64,000 bases of DNA from Streptomyces marokkonensis (GCF_008312835.1 NZ_VSKS01000016.1:1-64000), one strand, 5' to 3'; positions 9,181 to 18,476 are shown, counted from the first letter of the stretch. The notes: a model not told the origin generated them from the sequence alone. Program-made: numbers and translations.

Positions 9181-9228
9181 GACAAGGCGCTCAAGGGCTG
9201 AGTCCCGGCCGGACGACGGCGTGCTGAA
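9162..9228 (+). pseudogene. Remnant of a second DsbA-like gene 3' end
   Basis: The bases before the second terminator read in frame as NTAVDKALKG followed by TGA (about 9170-9201). This mirrors the true gene's ending, NVAIEKALKG then TGA. The bases after each stop also align (GAGTCC at the stop, then a similar spacer into the identical 13-bp stem). No upstream coding part of this copy remains. It looks like the leftover tail of an older copy of the same gene, separated from the intact copy by the A/T-richer island. Confidence 0.6.
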
Positions 9229-9260
9229 GAGCGGGCGAACTTTGACGAGTTCGCCCGCTC
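9229..9260 (+). terminator. Second copy of the DsbA-like gene terminator, just before phoD
   Basis: The stem has the same 13 bp as the first terminator, but the loop is TTGACG. It ends only 31 bases before the phoD start, so any phoD promoter must overlap it or lie within it. The loop hexamer matches a -35 consensus, and the stem contains GTTCGCCCG, close to a PhoP direct-repeat half-site. Both alternatives are inferences. Confidence 0.7.
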
Positions 9261-9291
9261 TAGCGTGTACCTGTCAGTAGCCTGTTCGGCT

Positions 9292-10974
9292 GTGACCAGT
9301 CGACACAGATCATCCGAGAACGCCGTCCCCGCCACCGCGGACGCCGACTCCCTCGCCCCGCGCCGCCGTACGGTCGTCAAGGCGGCCGCCGCCACCGCGG
9401 CACTGGCCGGACCGCTCGCCGCCGCGCTGCCCGCCCGGGCGGCACAGCAGGCCCCCGCCTTCCTGCACGGCGTCGCCTCCGGCGATCCGCTGCCGGACGG
9501 CATCCTGCTGTGGACCCGGGTGACGCCGGTGCCGGAGGCGGTACCCGGCTCGGGCCTCGGGCCCGACACCGAGGTGAGCTGGACCGTCGCCCGGGACAGG
9601 GCGTTCACCGACGTCGTGGCGAAGGGCTCGACCCTCGCCACCGCCGCCTCCGACCACACCGTCAAGGCGGACATCCGCGGCCTGCGGCCGGCCACCGACT
9701 ACTGGTTCCGCTTCTCCGCCGGCGGCACCGAATCCCCCGTCGCCCGCACCCGCACCGCGCCGGCCGCCGACGCCACCGTGAGCGGACTGCGCTTCGGCGT
9801 GGTGTCCTGCTCCAACTGGGAGGCCGGACACTTCTCCGCGTACCGCCATCTCGCGGCCCGCGGCGACCTGGACGCCTGGCTGCACCTGGGCGACTACATC
9901 TACGAGTACGGCACCGGCGAGTACGGCACCCGCGACACCGTCGTCCGCCCGCACGCGCCCGCCCACGAGATCGTCACCCTCGCCGACTACCGCGTCCGGC
10001 ACGCGACGTACAAGACGGACCCCGACCTCCAGGCCCTGCACGCCAAGGCGCCGGTCGTCGCCATCTGGGACGACCACGAGATAGCCAACGACACCTGGTC
10101 GGGCGGCGCCGAGAACCACACCGAGGGCGCGGAGGGCACCTGGGCCGCCCGTCAGGCCGCCGCGAAGCGGGCCTACTTCGAGTGGATGCCGGTACGTCCC
10201 GCGCTGGCCGGCACCACCTACCGCCGGCTGCGCTTCGGCAAGCTCGCCGATCTGTCCCTGCTGGACCTGCGCTCGTTCCGCTCCCAGCAGGTCACCACCG
10301 GCGACGGCGACGTCGACGACCCGGACCGCACGCTCACCGGGCGCGCCCAGCTGGACTGGCTCAAGTCGGGCCTGACGGCCTCCGACACCACCTGGCGGCT
10401 GGTCGGCACCTCGGTGATGATCTCGCCGTTCTCGGTGGGATCCCTCCCGGCGAGCCTGCTGAAGCCGCTCGCGAAGCTGCTCGGCCTGCCGCAGGAGGGC
10501 CTCGCCCTCAACACCGACCAGTGGGACGGCTACACCGACGACCGCCGGGAACTCCTCGCCCATCTGCGGGCGAACGCCATCCGCAACACGGTCTTCCTCA
10601 CCGGTGACATCCACATGGCGTGGGCCAACGACGTGCCGGTGAACGCCGGTACCTATCCGCTGTCGGCCTCGGCCGCCACGGAGTTCGTCGTCACCTCGGT
10701 GACCTCGGACAACCTCGACGACATCGTCAAGGTCCCCGAGGGGACCGTCACCGCGCTCGCCTCCCCGCTGATCCGGGCCGCCAACCGGCACGTCCACTGG
10801 GTCGACACCGACCGCCACGGCTACGGCGTGCTGGACATCACCGCCGAGCGGGCGCAGATGGACTACTACGTGCTCTCCAGCCGCACGGAGGCGGACGCCA
10901 CGGCGAAGTGGGCCCGCTCCTACCGCACCCGCAGCGGCACGCAGAAGGCCGAGCGCACCTACGACCCGGTGTAG
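9292..10974 (+). CDS. phoD: Secreted alkaline phosphatase / phosphodiesterase, PhoD family
   Basis: 560 aa from the chosen GTG start. The N-terminal Tat signal has twin arginines in PRRRTVVK followed by an Ala-rich hydrophobic stretch and a cleavage site near ARA-AQQ. The N-terminal Ig-like domain is followed by the metallophosphatase core with [22 protein letters not shown] and TGDIHMAW, which hold the metal ligands of the PhoD family (calcium/iron-type phosphatases that release phosphate from esters outside the cell). No clear ribosome site is seen before the start. PhoD genes in streptomycetes are known to be induced by phosphate limitation through PhoR-PhoP; whether that holds here depends on the terminator-overlapping control region. 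Confidence 0.93.
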   Translation: MTSRHRSSENAVPATADADSLAPRRRTVVKAAAATAALAGPLAAALPARAAQQAPAFLHGVASGDPLPDGILLWTRVTPVPEAVPGSGLGPDTEVSWTVARDRAFTDVVAKGSTLATAASDHTVKADIRGLRPATDYWFRFSAGGTESPVARTRTAPAADATVSGLRFGVVSCSNWEAGHFSAYRHLAARGDLDAWLHLGDYIYEYGTGEYGTRDTVVRPHAPAHEIVTLADYRVRHATYKTDPDLQALHAKAPVVAIWDDHEIANDTWSGGAENHTEGAEGTWAARQAAAKRAYFEWMPVRPALAGTTYRRLRFGKLADLSLLDLRSFRSQQVTTGDGDVDDPDRTLTGRAQLDWLKSGLTASDTTWRLVGTSVMISPFSVGSLPASLLKPLAKLLGLPQEGLALNTDQWDGYTDDRRELLAHLRANAIRNTVFLTGDIHMAWANDVPVNAGTYPLSASAATEFVVTSVTSDNLDDIVKVPEGTVTALASPLIRAANRHVHWVDTDRHGYGVLDITAERAQMDYYVLSSRTEADATAKWARSYRTRSGTQKAERTYDPV

Positions 10975-11048
10975 CCCCACTCCCGAGGGGCGATTTTCGG
11001 CCACCTCCGGTCGCGTGAGGCGCGCCTGAGGTCCGATCAGGTCGCTAC

Positions 11049-11094
11049 GGCGGGTGGTGCGGACGGGGAACCGAATCCGGACACACCACCCGCC
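11049..11094 (+). terminator. Hairpin in the phoD-metalloprotease gap
   Basis: An 11-bp inverted repeat (GGCGGGTGGTG and complement) has a 24-base loop, 75 bases after phoD. It is the best candidate for the phoD terminator. The remainder of the 325-base gap has nothing else clear apart from the promoter further on. Confidence 0.5.
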
Positions 11095-11212
11095 CGGTGA
11101 CCGAAACGATGACGTCGCGTTTTCAAACACCGGACGCCGTAACGTTTCCGCACCCGTCACCTTCCCTGTTGCCCCTGTTTGACGGGTGATCGATTGGGCT
11201 TGATCACTCCTC

Positions 11213-11240
11213 TTGGCACCTAGTCATGTCCACGTAATCT
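11213..11240 (+). promoter_or_regulatory. Sigma-70-type promoter of the metalloprotease gene
   Basis: TTGGCA, a 16-base spacer and TAATCT fit the vegetative (HrdB) consensus well. Transcription would start near 11247, giving a leader of about 53 bases before the ATG at 11300, which is preceded by CAGGAG. Confidence 0.55.
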
Positions 11241-11299
11241 CCCGGCGGCGGCCAGGAAGATCCCTGGCCCGGTCCCCACCGCATCCGCCAGGAGCCCCC

Positions 11300-12280
11300 A
11301 TGCGCACGCTTGCCCGGATATCGTCCCTGTCGCACAGACGCCTGCTCGGTACGGCCGTCGTGGCCGGAACCCTGATGCTCACCCCGCTGTCCGCGCCCAC
11401 CACGGTGGCCGCGGCCGGAACCCAGGCGGCCGAGTGCGCCGACGACACCTCCGCCACGGCACGCAAGGCCCGTCCCGGTCACGACGGTCACGCCGCCGAG
11501 CCGAACGAGATCAGCCAGGCCCGCGCCCAGGCCATGGACGCCGACCTGCGCGCCAAGCTGGACAAGCTGCGCACCGACAGCCGGAGCAGCGCGGCCGCCG
11601 CCTCGGCGACCGTCCCGGTCTACTTCCACGTCATCCACGACGGCGAGGCGGGCAAGCTCAGCTCCGCCGACATCACCGCCCAGATGAACGTCCTGAACGC
11701 GGCCTACGCCGGCCAGGGCACGGGCAACACCGACTCGGGCTTCCAGTTCACGCTGGCCGGCACCGACTACACCGACAACGCCGCCTGGTACACCGTCGGT
11801 CACGGCTCGCCGGAGGAGAAGGCGATGAAGACCGCCCTGCACCAGGGCGGCCCGGACGCACTCAACTTCTACACCGCCGACATCGGAGACGGGCTCCTCG
11901 GCTGGGCCACCTTCCCCAGCTCCTACCGGTCCAGCCCGGAGATGGACGGCGTCGTCGTCCTGAACTCGTCGCTGCCGGGCGGCTCGGCCGCGAACTACGA
12001 CGAGGGCGACACCGCCACCCACGAGGTCGGCCACTGGATGGGGCTGTACCACACCTTCCAGGGCGGCTGCAACGGCAACGGCGACTACGTGGCGGACACC
12101 CCGGCCGAGAAGAGCCCCGCCTACCAGTGCCCCGAGGGCAGCGACTCCTGCACCCGCAAGGCGGGCACCGACCCGATCCACAACTTCATGGACTACACGT
12201 ACGACGCGTGCATGTACCAGTTCACGGCGGGTCAGGTGACGCGCATGCAGGAGAACTGGCTCGCCTACCGCGCCGGCTGA
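11300..12280 (+). CDS. Secreted zinc metalloprotease, M43 (pappalysin-like) family
   Basis: 326 aa. A signal peptide covers about residues 1-40 (a basic start [14 protein letters not shown], then a hydrophobic core). The zinc site is the extended metzincin motif H241-E-V-G-H245-W-M-G-L-Y-H251. It is followed by Cys-containing loops ([23 protein letters not shown]) and the Met-turn segment [12 protein letters not shown], all typical of M43B cytophagalysin-like proteases. It should act outside the cell on proteins or peptides. The start is fixed by CAGGAG about 6 bases before ATG. It converges on the hydrolase gene with a 16-bp overlap of the 3' ends. Confidence 0.9.
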   Translation: MRTLARISSLSHRRLLGTAVVAGTLMLTPLSAPTTVAAAGTQAAECADDTSATARKARPGHDGHAAEPNEISQARAQAMDADLRAKLDKLRTDSRSSAAAASATVPVYFHVIHDGEAGKLSSADITAQMNVLNAAYAGQGTGNTDSGFQFTLAGTDYTDNAAWYTVGHGSPEEKAMKTALHQGGPDALNFYTADIGDGLLGWATFPSSYRSSPEMDGVVVLNSSLPGGSAANYDEGDTATHEVGHWMGLYHTFQGGCNGNGDYVADTPAEKSPAYQCPEGSDSCTRKAGTDPIHNFMDYTYDACMYQFTAGQVTRMQENWLAYRAG

Positions 12281-12855
12281 TCCCGTTCGAGCGAGGCGAG
12301 GAAGCCGAGTGCCACCCGCCAGGTGGCCTCGGCGGCCTCCTCGTCGTAGTCCGGCAGGTCGGGGTCGGTGTACAGGTGGCCGGCGCCCGCGTACCGGTAC
12401 ACCTCGACGTCGGCACCCGCCCGGCCCATCCGCAGGTACCAGGCGGTGAGCCAGTCGTCGGTCTCGAACGGGTCGGGCTCGGCGACGTGCAACTGCACCG
12501 GCAGCTCGTCCACGGCAGTGTTCTCCGCGATGTCCGACGTGCCGTGCAGGAGCAGCAGCCCGCGCGCCCGGTCGTCACCGAGGGCCAGCGTCTGGGCCAC
12601 GGAGGCGCCGAAGGAGAACCCCGCGTACACCAGCCCGCGCTCCGAGTAGGGCGCGGCGGCCAGCACGGCCCGCTTCAGCAACTCGTCCTTGCCGGTCTCC
12701 TCCTTGTACGCCATGCCCTCCTCGACCGTGCCGAACGTGCGGCCCTCGAAGAGGTCGGGCGTCCACACCTCGTGTCCGGCCGCGCGCAGCCGGTCGGCGG
12801 CCCGGGCCACCGCGGGCCGCCGGCCGTAGGTCGAGTGAAAGAGCATGATGTTCAT
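12265..12855 (-). CDS. Dienelactone hydrolase family alpha/beta hydrolase
   Basis: 196 aa, a compact alpha/beta hydrolase. The nucleophile elbow is GFSFGAS with Ser in the position where classic dienelactone hydrolases use Cys. A following Asp lies in the [12 protein letters not shown] region and the His is likely in [15 protein letters not shown], a good match to the DLH family end. Cytoplasmic; the substrate is unknown. The start is MNIMLFHS; an in-frame ATG three codons earlier (12864) is equally possible, and neither has a clear ribosome site, so a short-leader or leaderless transcript is possible. It is divergent from the MscS gene and overlaps the protease gene at its end. Confidence 0.82.
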   Translation of the reverse strand: MNIMLFHSTYGRRPAVARAADRLRAAGHEVWTPDLFEGRTFGTVEEGMAYKEETGKDELLKRAVLAAAPYSERGLVYAGFSFGASVAQTLALGDDRARGLLLLHGTSDIAENTAVDELPVQLHVAEPDPFETDDWLTAWYLRMGRAGADVEVYRYAGAGHLYTDPDLPDYDEEAAEATWRVALGFLASLERDQPAR

Positions 12856-12972
12856 GCGGACCATGGTGCCAGCCGGGTGTGACAGATGTGACAGCCCCGT
12901 ATCGCGGCACTACCCGCGATCGGACGGAAGTCACATGTTCATGCCCGCGCGCGGCCGGTTAGGTTCGGGGAC

Positions 12973-14088
12973 ATGGATGACGTGCTCCGCCCACTGGTCG
13001 TGGTCGGCGGCTCGGTCGTGCTCACGCTGCTGCTCGGCTGGGCCACCGACCTGCTGCTGCGCAAGGCCGACGAACGCCACCCCGAGACTCCGCTGTGGGG
13101 CCTGCTGCGCCGTGGCCGTGTCCCCTACCAGCTGCTGGTCTGCGCGACCCTGCTCAGAGGGTCCTACGACGAGGCACGGCTGCTGCCGGACCACGAGGTC
13201 GCCATCGGCAGGACGCTGTCGCTGGTGCTGATCGGGTCGGCGGCCTGGCTGGCGATCCGGGTCGCGGCCGCGGTCGTGGAGACCTCGTACACGCGCTACG
13301 CCAGCACCCACCGCGAGCGCGACCCCGCCCGGGTCCGCCGGGTGCGCACCCAGGTGACGCTGATCCGGCGGGTGGTGTCGGCGATCGTCGGAGTGGTGGC
13401 GGTGGCCGCGATGCTGCTGACCTTCCCCGCGATGCGCGCGGCCGGGGCCTCGCTGCTGGCCTCGGCGGGCATCCTCGGCATCGTCGCCGGTGTGGCCGCC
13501 CAGTCCACCCTGGGCAACATGTTCGCCGGACTGCAGATCGCCTTCGGCGACATGGTCCGCATCGGCGACACGGTGATCGTGGACGGCGAGTGGGGCACGG
13601 TCGAGGAGATCACACTGACCTTCCTGACCGTACGCACCTGGGACGAGCGCCGGATCACCATGCCGGTGTCGTACTTCACGTCCAAGCCGTTCGAGAACTG
13701 GTCGCGCGGGACGCCGCAGATGACGGGCACCGTCTTCTGGCACCTCGACCACTCGGCCCCGCTGGACGCGATGCGCGACAGGCTCCGGGACATCCTCCGG
13801 GAGTGCCCGGCCTGGGACGGCCGCGCCTACAACCTGACCGTGACGGACAGCACGCCAAGCACCATGGAGGTGCGGGCCCTGGCCACGGCCAAGGACGCCG
13901 ACGACATCTGGACGGTACGGGTCACGGTCCGCGAGGAGATGATCCGCTGGCTGACCCAGGAGCACCCCTACGCCCTGCCCCGGGTCAACACGGCCGACGC
14001 GGTCCTGCGTCCCGGCCTCAACGGTCACCGCTCCCACGACGGGGTGCCGGCGCCCCGCCGTGTGCACCACCATCCGAGGGAGCGCTGA
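12973..14088 (+). CDS. Small-conductance mechanosensitive channel, MscS family
   Basis: 371 aa. Transmembrane helices lie at about residues 8-28, 78-98 and 128-150. The pore-lining helix and the beta domain follow: GASLLASAGILGIVAGVAAQSTLGNMFAGLQIAFGD is the classic TM3 plus MscS signature (it is quoted here in pieces: GILGIVAGVAAQ, NMFAGLQIAFGD). The cytoplasmic vestibule domain continues to about 330 and the tail is basic. Such channels release solutes on hypo-osmotic shock. The gene converges with the SDR gene, leaving a 7-base gap and no room for a terminator. Confidence 0.9.
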   Translation: MDDVLRPLVVVGGSVVLTLLLGWATDLLLRKADERHPETPLWGLLRRGRVPYQLLVCATLLRGSYDEARLLPDHEVAIGRTLSLVLIGSAAWLAIRVAAAVVETSYTRYASTHRERDPARVRRVRTQVTLIRRVVSAIVGVVAVAAMLLTFPAMRAAGASLLASAGILGIVAGVAAQSTLGNMFAGLQIAFGDMVRIGDTVIVDGEWGTVEEITLTFLTVRTWDERRITMPVSYFTSKPFENWSRGTPQMTGTVFWHLDHSAPLDAMRDRLRDILRECPAWDGRAYNLTVTDSTPSTMEVRALATAKDADDIWTVRVTVREEMIRWLTQEHPYALPRVNTADAVLRPGLNGHRSHDGVPAPRRVHHHPRER

Positions 14089-14095
14089 CCGGCCC

Positions 14096-14836
14096 TCAGT
14101 GACCGCGCTCGGCGCCGCCGTTGACCTGGATGATCTGCGAGGTGATGTGTCCGGCGCCCGGGGAGGCGAGCCAATGCAGGGTCGCCGCGACGTCCCCGGG
14201 CGTCCCCGGCCGCTTGTCCGACGTCTCGGCGATCAGCCGGGCCCGCCGCTCCTCGTCCATGCCGTCGCCGAAGAACCCGGTGTCCTCGATGTAGCCGGGC
14301 GCCACCACGTTCACGGTGATGCCGTGCGGGCCCAGTTGCCGGGCCAGGTCGTGCGCGTACGGGTGCAGCGACGCCTTGGCCGCCGCGTACGACCCCCGTC
14401 CGGAGCCCCGGAAGGCGGCGATGGAGCTCAGGAAGAGCACCCGCCCGCCGGGTTCGGCGAGCCGGTCCCGCAGGGCCTCCGTGAGCAGCACGGCGGTCAG
14501 CACGTTGAGCCGGAAGTTGACCGTCCAGTCGCGGGCGACCGCGTCGAGCGGGTCGTCGGCGCCGACGGGTGGTTCGAGCAGCCCGTTGCCCCCGGCACAG
14601 TGGATCAGTACGTCCACCGCCCCGAACTCGCGGCCCACGAAACCGGACACACCCCGTACGGCCTCCGGATCGGCCAGGTCCGCGGCGTAGGTCAGGGCGC
14701 CGGGCACCGCCGCCCGTTCCAGCACGTCCCCGCGCCGCCCGAGCAGCAGCACCTGGTCCCCGTCGGCGGCGAACACCCGCGCGGTGGCCAGTCCGATGCC
14801 GGTACCGCCCCCGCTGATCACAACGTTCCGAGTCAT
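14096..14836 (-). CDS. Short-chain dehydrogenase/reductase (FabG-like)
   Basis: 246 aa. The Rossmann fold begins with the cofactor motif GGGTGIG (TGxxxGIG type), followed by the Asp of AADLADPEA. NFRLNV corresponds to the active-site Asn helix, the catalytic Ser lies in FLSSIAAF, and the Tyr/Lys pair is in YAAAK. The C terminus QVNGGAERGH is typical of classical SDRs. It should be an NAD(P)-dependent alcohol or ketone oxidoreductase, cytoplasmic; the substrate is not predictable. It sits next to the fragment of a likely antiporter gene upstream on the same strand. Confidence 0.9.
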   Translation of the reverse strand: MTRNVVISGGGTGIGLATARVFAADGDQVLLLGRRGDVLERAAVPGALTYAADLADPEAVRGVSGFVGREFGAVDVLIHCAGGNGLLEPPVGADDPLDAVARDWTVNFRLNVLTAVLLTEALRDRLAEPGGRVLFLSSIAAFRGSGRGSYAAAKASLHPYAHDLARQLGPHGITVNVVAPGYIEDTGFFGDGMDEERRARLIAETSDKRPGTPGDVAATLHWLASPGAGHITSQIIQVNGGAERGH

Positions 14837-14886
14837 CCCCCGACCCTACGAACAGAAAGCCGCCGGCGCCGGTAACTCCACGGCGC

Positions 14887-14985
14887 TCACCGCAGACTCC
14901 GCACGTCCGGATGGCGCGGCACCCGGTCCACGCTCACCACCGACCCGAGCAGCAGCAGGACGAACAGCAGGGCCAACTGATCCAC
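14887..14985 (-). pseudogene. Possible remnant of a Na+/H+ antiporter gene (32-codon frame)
   Basis: A GTG start preceded by GGGGAG opens a 32-residue frame starting VDQLALLFVLLLLGSVVSV. This closely resembles the first transmembrane segment of actinobacterial cation/proton antiporters, which often begin MDQLALLFALLLG. After about 19 residues the sequence changes to a polar, basic stretch (DRVPRHPDVRSLR) and stops. The full transporter has around 500 residues, so this is either a deletion remnant joining the gene's two ends or an independent small membrane peptide. The ribosome site is intact, so a 32-aa peptide could still be made. Confidence 0.5.
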
Positions 14986-15073
14986 GGTCGGTGCTCCCCG
15001 GGGGGTCGGTGATCGGTCAGCGGACTTCCAGCCTGCCACGCCGACACCCCCACCAGGACGTTCGCGGATCGTG

Positions 15074-15541
15074 CTACAGCACGCGCCGCATCGCCCGGTG
15101 CGGCATCCCCGCGTCCGGGAACTCGGGCCCGTAGGCCTCGTATCCCAGCCGCTCGTAGAAGCCGAGGGCTTGGGTCTGCGCGTGCAGGTCGACGGCGGTG
15201 AGCCCGCGGTCGCGGGCCGCGTCCTCGATGGCCCGCACCAGCGCCGCGCCGACACCGAGGCCGCGTGCCTCGCGCGTCACCGCGAGCCGGCCCAGGGAGC
15301 CGACCGCCGGGTCGCCGCCGTTCTTCGCCGCGGCGGCCGCGCCGTGCAGCAGCCGTCCGGTGCCGAGCGGTGTGCCGTCCTCCCGGACCGCCAGCACGTG
15401 CACGGCGCCGGCGTCGTGGGCGTCGTACTCGATGTCCTCGGGGACGCCCTGTTCGGCGACGAAGACGTCCTTGCGCACGGCGAAGCAGGCCTCGCGGTCG
15501 GCGGGCTCCTCCGCCACCCGGACGACGTACGGCCGGCTCAC
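15074..15541 (-). CDS. GNAT family N-acetyltransferase
   Basis: 155 aa. The acetyl-CoA binding core is [20 protein letters not shown] (motif A, R/QxxGxG/A as RGLGVG), followed by the motif B region [13 protein letters not shown]. The N-terminal [18 protein letters not shown] is characteristic of the ElaA-like group. The substrate is unknown. The GTG start overlaps the stop of the upstream pseudouridine synthase gene in the sequence GTGA, so the two are likely translationally coupled in the lspA-rluD-GNAT operon. Confidence 0.88.
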   Translation of the reverse strand: MSRPYVVRVAEEPADREACFAVRKDVFVAEQGVPEDIEYDAHDAGAVHVLAVREDGTPLGTGRLLHGAAAAAKNGGDPAVGSLGRLAVTREARGLGVGAALVRAIEDAARDRGLTAVDLHAQTQALGFYERLGYEAYGPEFPDAGMPHRAMRRVL

Positions 15542-16482
15542 GCGTAGGTCTCCTCGCGGACCTGGTCCAGCGCCTGCCGCAGGTCCTCGGGGTAGTCGCA
15601 GCCGAACTCCGCCCACTGCCCGTCGCCGGGGTGCTCGAAGCCGAGCCGCACCGCGTGCAGCCACTGGCGGGTCAGCCGGAGCCGCTTGGCGAGCGTGGGG
15701 TCGGCGCCGTAGGTCAGGTCGCCGACGCAGGGGTGCCGGTGGGCGGCCATGTGGACGCGGATCTGGTGCGTGCGGCCGGTCTCCAGCTTGACGTCGAGGA
15801 GGGAGGCGGCGCGGAAGGCCTCGATGAGGTCGTAGTGCGTGACGGACGGCTTGCCGTCGGCGGTGACCGCCCACTTGTAGTCGTGCTGCGGGTGGCGGCC
15901 GATGGGGGCGTCGATGGTGCCGCTGGTGGGGTCGGGGTGGCCCTGGACGAGCGTGTGGTACCGCTTGTCGACCGTGCGCTCCTTGAACTGGCGCTTCAGC
16001 GACGTGTACGCGTACTCCGACTTGGCGACCACCATCAGACCGGAGGTGCCGACGTCGAGGCGGTGCACGATGCCCTGGCGCTCGGCGGCGCCGGAGGTCG
16101 AGATGCGGTACCCGGCGGCGGCGAGACCGCCGATCACGGTGGGGCCGGTCCAGCCGGGCGAGGGGTGCGCGGCGACGCCGACGGGCTTGACGATCACGAC
16201 CACGTCGTCGTCGTCGTGCACGATCTCCATGCCCTCGACCGGCTCGGCGACGACCTGGACCGGCGCGGGCGCCTGCGGCATCTCCACCTCGAGCCAGGCG
16301 CCGCCGCTGACCCGCTCCGACTTGCCGACCACCGACCCGTCGACCGTGACCTTCCCCGCGGCGGCGAGCTCGGCCGCCTTGGTGCGGGAGAAGCCGAACA
16401 TGCGGGAGATGGCGGCGTCGACGCGCTCGCCCTCCAGGCCGTCGGGCACGGGCAGGGTGCGGATCTCGGGAATCGTGCTCAC
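15538..16482 (-). CDS. RluD-family pseudouridine synthase
   Basis: 314 aa. The N-terminal S4 RNA-binding domain (about 18-75: [20 protein letters not shown]) is followed by the RluA/RluD catalytic domain. The catalytic Asp is D143 in [25 protein letters not shown] and [10 protein letters not shown] are conserved motifs of the fold. The enzyme converts uridines to pseudouridine, probably in helix 69 of 23S rRNA if it is a true RluD; the exact target is inferred from family resemblance. It lies between lspA (54 bases upstream) and the GNAT gene, an arrangement conserved in actinobacteria. Confidence 0.92.
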   Translation of the reverse strand: MSTIPEIRTLPVPDGLEGERVDAAISRMFGFSRTKAAELAAAGKVTVDGSVVGKSERVSGGAWLEVEMPQAPAPVQVVAEPVEGMEIVHDDDDVVVIVKPVGVAAHPSPGWTGPTVIGGLAAAGYRISTSGAAERQGIVHRLDVGTSGLMVVAKSEYAYTSLKRQFKERTVDKRYHTLVQGHPDPTSGTIDAPIGRHPQHDYKWAVTADGKPSVTHYDLIEAFRAASLLDVKLETGRTHQIRVHMAAHRHPCVGDLTYGADPTLAKRLRLTRQWLHAVRLGFEHPGDGQWAEFGCDYPEDLRQALDQVREETYA

Positions 16483-16536
16483 CCGTCGAGTATGCCGGAC
16501 GGGCCGGGCACTCCCGTACGGGAGTCCCGGCGGCGC

Positions 16537-17133
16537 TCAGTCCTTGTGGACGGTCCCGTCCGGGTCGAGGCCCCGGAACGACAGCAGCACGATCAGGATG
16601 CCGCCGCACACGATCGCCGAGTCCGCCAGGTTGAACACGGCGAAGTGCTTGGGCGCGATGAAGTCGACCACCGCGCCCTCGAAGACGCCCGGGGACCGGA
16701 AGATCCGGTCGGTGAGGTTGCCGAGGGCACCGCCGAGCAGCAGGCCGAGCGCGATCGCCCAGGGCAGGCTGTACAGCTTGCGGGCCAGGCGGATGATCAC
16801 CACGATCACCGCGGCGGCGATCACCGTGAAGATCACGGTGAAGGCCTCGCCGAAGCCGAAGGCCGCGCCCGCGTTGCGGATCGCCTCGAACCTCAGCCAG
16901 TCCCCGATGATCTCGATGGGCGCGTGGTGCTCCAGCTTGGCGACCACGATCATCTTGCTGATCAGATCGAGGGCATAGGCGAAGACGGCGACGGCGAAGA
17001 GCACGGCGATCCGCCGCTTGCCGCGGGGCCGCTCGCTCTCCGCCGCCGTCGGGTCGGTGCCGGCCTGCTCCTGCTCGTCCCGGTCCGCGTCCGGGGTGTC
17101 CGGCGTACCGATGATGCGCTCCGCCTCTGCCAC
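16537..17133 (-). CDS. lspA: Lipoprotein signal peptidase (signal peptidase II)
   Basis: 198 aa. A polar N-terminal extension (1-40) precedes four transmembrane helices (about 42-62, 97-115, 124-140, 170-188). Family motifs are [20 protein letters not shown] with catalytic D142, and FNLADSAI with catalytic D171. It cleaves the signal peptide of prolipoproteins after lipid attachment, in the cytoplasmic membrane. GTG start. It is the first gene of the group with the pseudouridine synthase and GNAT genes, downstream of the DksA-like gene (65-base gap). Confidence 0.96.
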   Translation of the reverse strand: MAEAERIIGTPDTPDADRDEQEQAGTDPTAAESERPRGKRRIAVLFAVAVFAYALDLISKMIVVAKLEHHAPIEIIGDWLRFEAIRNAGAAFGFGEAFTVIFTVIAAAVIVVIIRLARKLYSLPWAIALGLLLGGALGNLTDRIFRSPGVFEGAVVDFIAPKHFAVFNLADSAIVCGGILIVLLSFRGLDPDGTVHKD

Positions 17134-17198
17134 GTGAGTCCCTCAGCCTAGGTACCTGACTGAGGACGAGGGTACGGCACGGCCCGCACGGCCGCCGA

Positions 17199-18476
17199 TC
17201 AGTACCGGCGCTCCTGCTTCTGCTTGCACTCGACGCACAGCGTGGCCCGGGGGAAGGCCTGCACACGGGCCTTGCCGATGGGATTGCCGCAGTTCTCGCA
17301 CAAACCGTAGGTGCCGGCGTCGAGCCGCTGGAGTGCGCGCTCGAACTGGCTGAGCATCTCGCGCGCGTTCGCGGCGAGCGCGAGTTCGTGCTCGCGCGTG
17401 ATGTTCTTGGTACCGGTGTCGGCGTCGTCGTCGCCCGCGCCGTCGCCGGAGTCCCGCATCAGGCCGGCCAGCGACTGTTCGGAGTTGGTGATCTCCTCGC
17501 GCAGCCGCAGCACCTCGGACATCAGCTCGGTCCGCGCCTCCTCGACCTCTTCCGGAGTCCAGGGCTCCTCGCCCGGACGCACCGCGAGCTCGCCCGGCTC
17601 CACCGCGCCGATCCGGGCCTTGGGTACGGCGGTCTTCGCCGCCGTGGCCGCCGTGGCCGCCGGGCCAGGGGTCTTCTTCGCACCCACCGTCGTCACTCCC
17701 GTCTGCGCCGCGGCCTCGGCCGCGCCCGCGTCATCGGCCGCGCTGTGCCCGGCCACATCCTGAGTGGACCCACTGGTCCCGGCAGCGCCCTCGCGCTCCC
17801 CACCGGAGCCCCCGCGTCCCGCGGCGGCCCCCTCCCCGCCGCCCTTCTTCGCCGCCTTCCTGCCGGCGCCCTTCCTGGCCGACGCCCCCTTCGCCCCGGC
17901 CTCCCCCGCCGCCTTCCCGGCGGGCGCCTTCCCGGCGGGCGCCTTCCCGGCGGGCGCCTTCCCGGCGGGCGCCTTCCCGGCGGGCGCCTTCCCGGCGGGC
18001 ACCTCCCTCGCCGCCTCCTCCGCGGCAGCCTTCCCCACCGCGTCCTTCCCCACCGCCGCCCTCCCGGCGGGCGCCTTCCCCGCGGAGGCCCTCCCGGTGG
18101 CGGCCGCCTCCGGAGCGGTAACCTCCATTGCCTTCCTGGCCTGCGGCTTCTTCGCGGCGGACGTCCTGGGCTGTGGCTTCTTCGCGGGGGACTTCCGCGG
18201 CGCCGTCTTCTCCCCGGCGGGCGCCGCCTTCCGTGCCGACGGCTTCCGGGCCGCAGCGGTCTTCTTCGCGGGGGTCTCCGCGGAGGGGCGCTCCGAGGCC
18301 TGCCGCTTCGCCGCGGCGGGCTTCCCGGGTGCCGGGGCCGGCTCCGCCGCGGTACCGGCCTGCCCCGTGGCCCGCGTGCCCTTCCTCCCGCCCGAACCCC
18401 TGGGCCCACCGTCCGGAGCCGGTCCGGGCCCGCCGGACGGCGCCGACTGCTGTACAGCGGTCTTCTTCGCCACCAT
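17199..18476 (-). CDS. DksA/TraR-type zinc-finger protein with long H1-like N terminus
   Basis: 425 aa. About 280 residues form a Lys/Ala/Pro-rich low-complexity tail resembling histone H1 tails (AKKTAAARKPSARKA, KKPQARKA, then six perfect AGKAP-type repeats). The last 130 residues form the DksA-like part: a coiled coil (EEVEEARTELMSEVLRLREE) and a C4 zinc finger, CENCG ... CVECK. DksA proteins enter the RNA polymerase secondary channel; TraR/DksA-like proteins in actinobacteria are poorly understood, so a role in transcription control is inferred. The tail could bind DNA or RNA. Start: ATG of MVAKKTA with AAGGGG upstream. Confidence 0.88.
   Translation of the reverse strand: MVAKKTAVQQSAPSGGPGPAPDGGPRGSGGRKGTRATGQAGTAAEPAPAPGKPAAAKRQASERPSAETPAKKTAAARKPSARKAAPAGEKTAPRKSPAKKPQPRTSAAKKPQARKAMEVTAPEAAATGRASAGKAPAGRAAVGKDAVGKAAAEEAAREVPAGKAPAGKAPAGKAPAGKAPAGKAPAGKAAGEAGAKGASARKGAGRKAAKKGGGEGAAAGRGGSGGEREGAAGTSGSTQDVAGHSAADDAGAAEAAAQTGVTTVGAKKTPGPAATAATAAKTAVPKARIGAVEPGELAVRPGEEPWTPEEVEEARTELMSEVLRLREEITNSEQSLAGLMRDSGDGAGDDDADTGTKNITREHELALAANAREMLSQFERALQRLDAGTYGLCENCGNPIGKARVQAFPRATLCVECKQKQERRY
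17911..18000 (-). repeat. Six perfect tandem 15-nt repeats inside the DksA-like gene
   Basis: GCCTTCCCGGCGGGC (plus strand) occurs six times without any change. On the coding strand each unit encodes five residues of the AGKAP repeat. Identity down to third positions indicates recent slippage or selection against divergence; copy number is likely to vary among strains. Confidence 0.95.

Noticed and set aside
17911-18000. Tandem repeats as a CRISPR array
   Set aside because: Units are 15 bases with no spacers and encode AGKAP-type peptide repeats within a gene.
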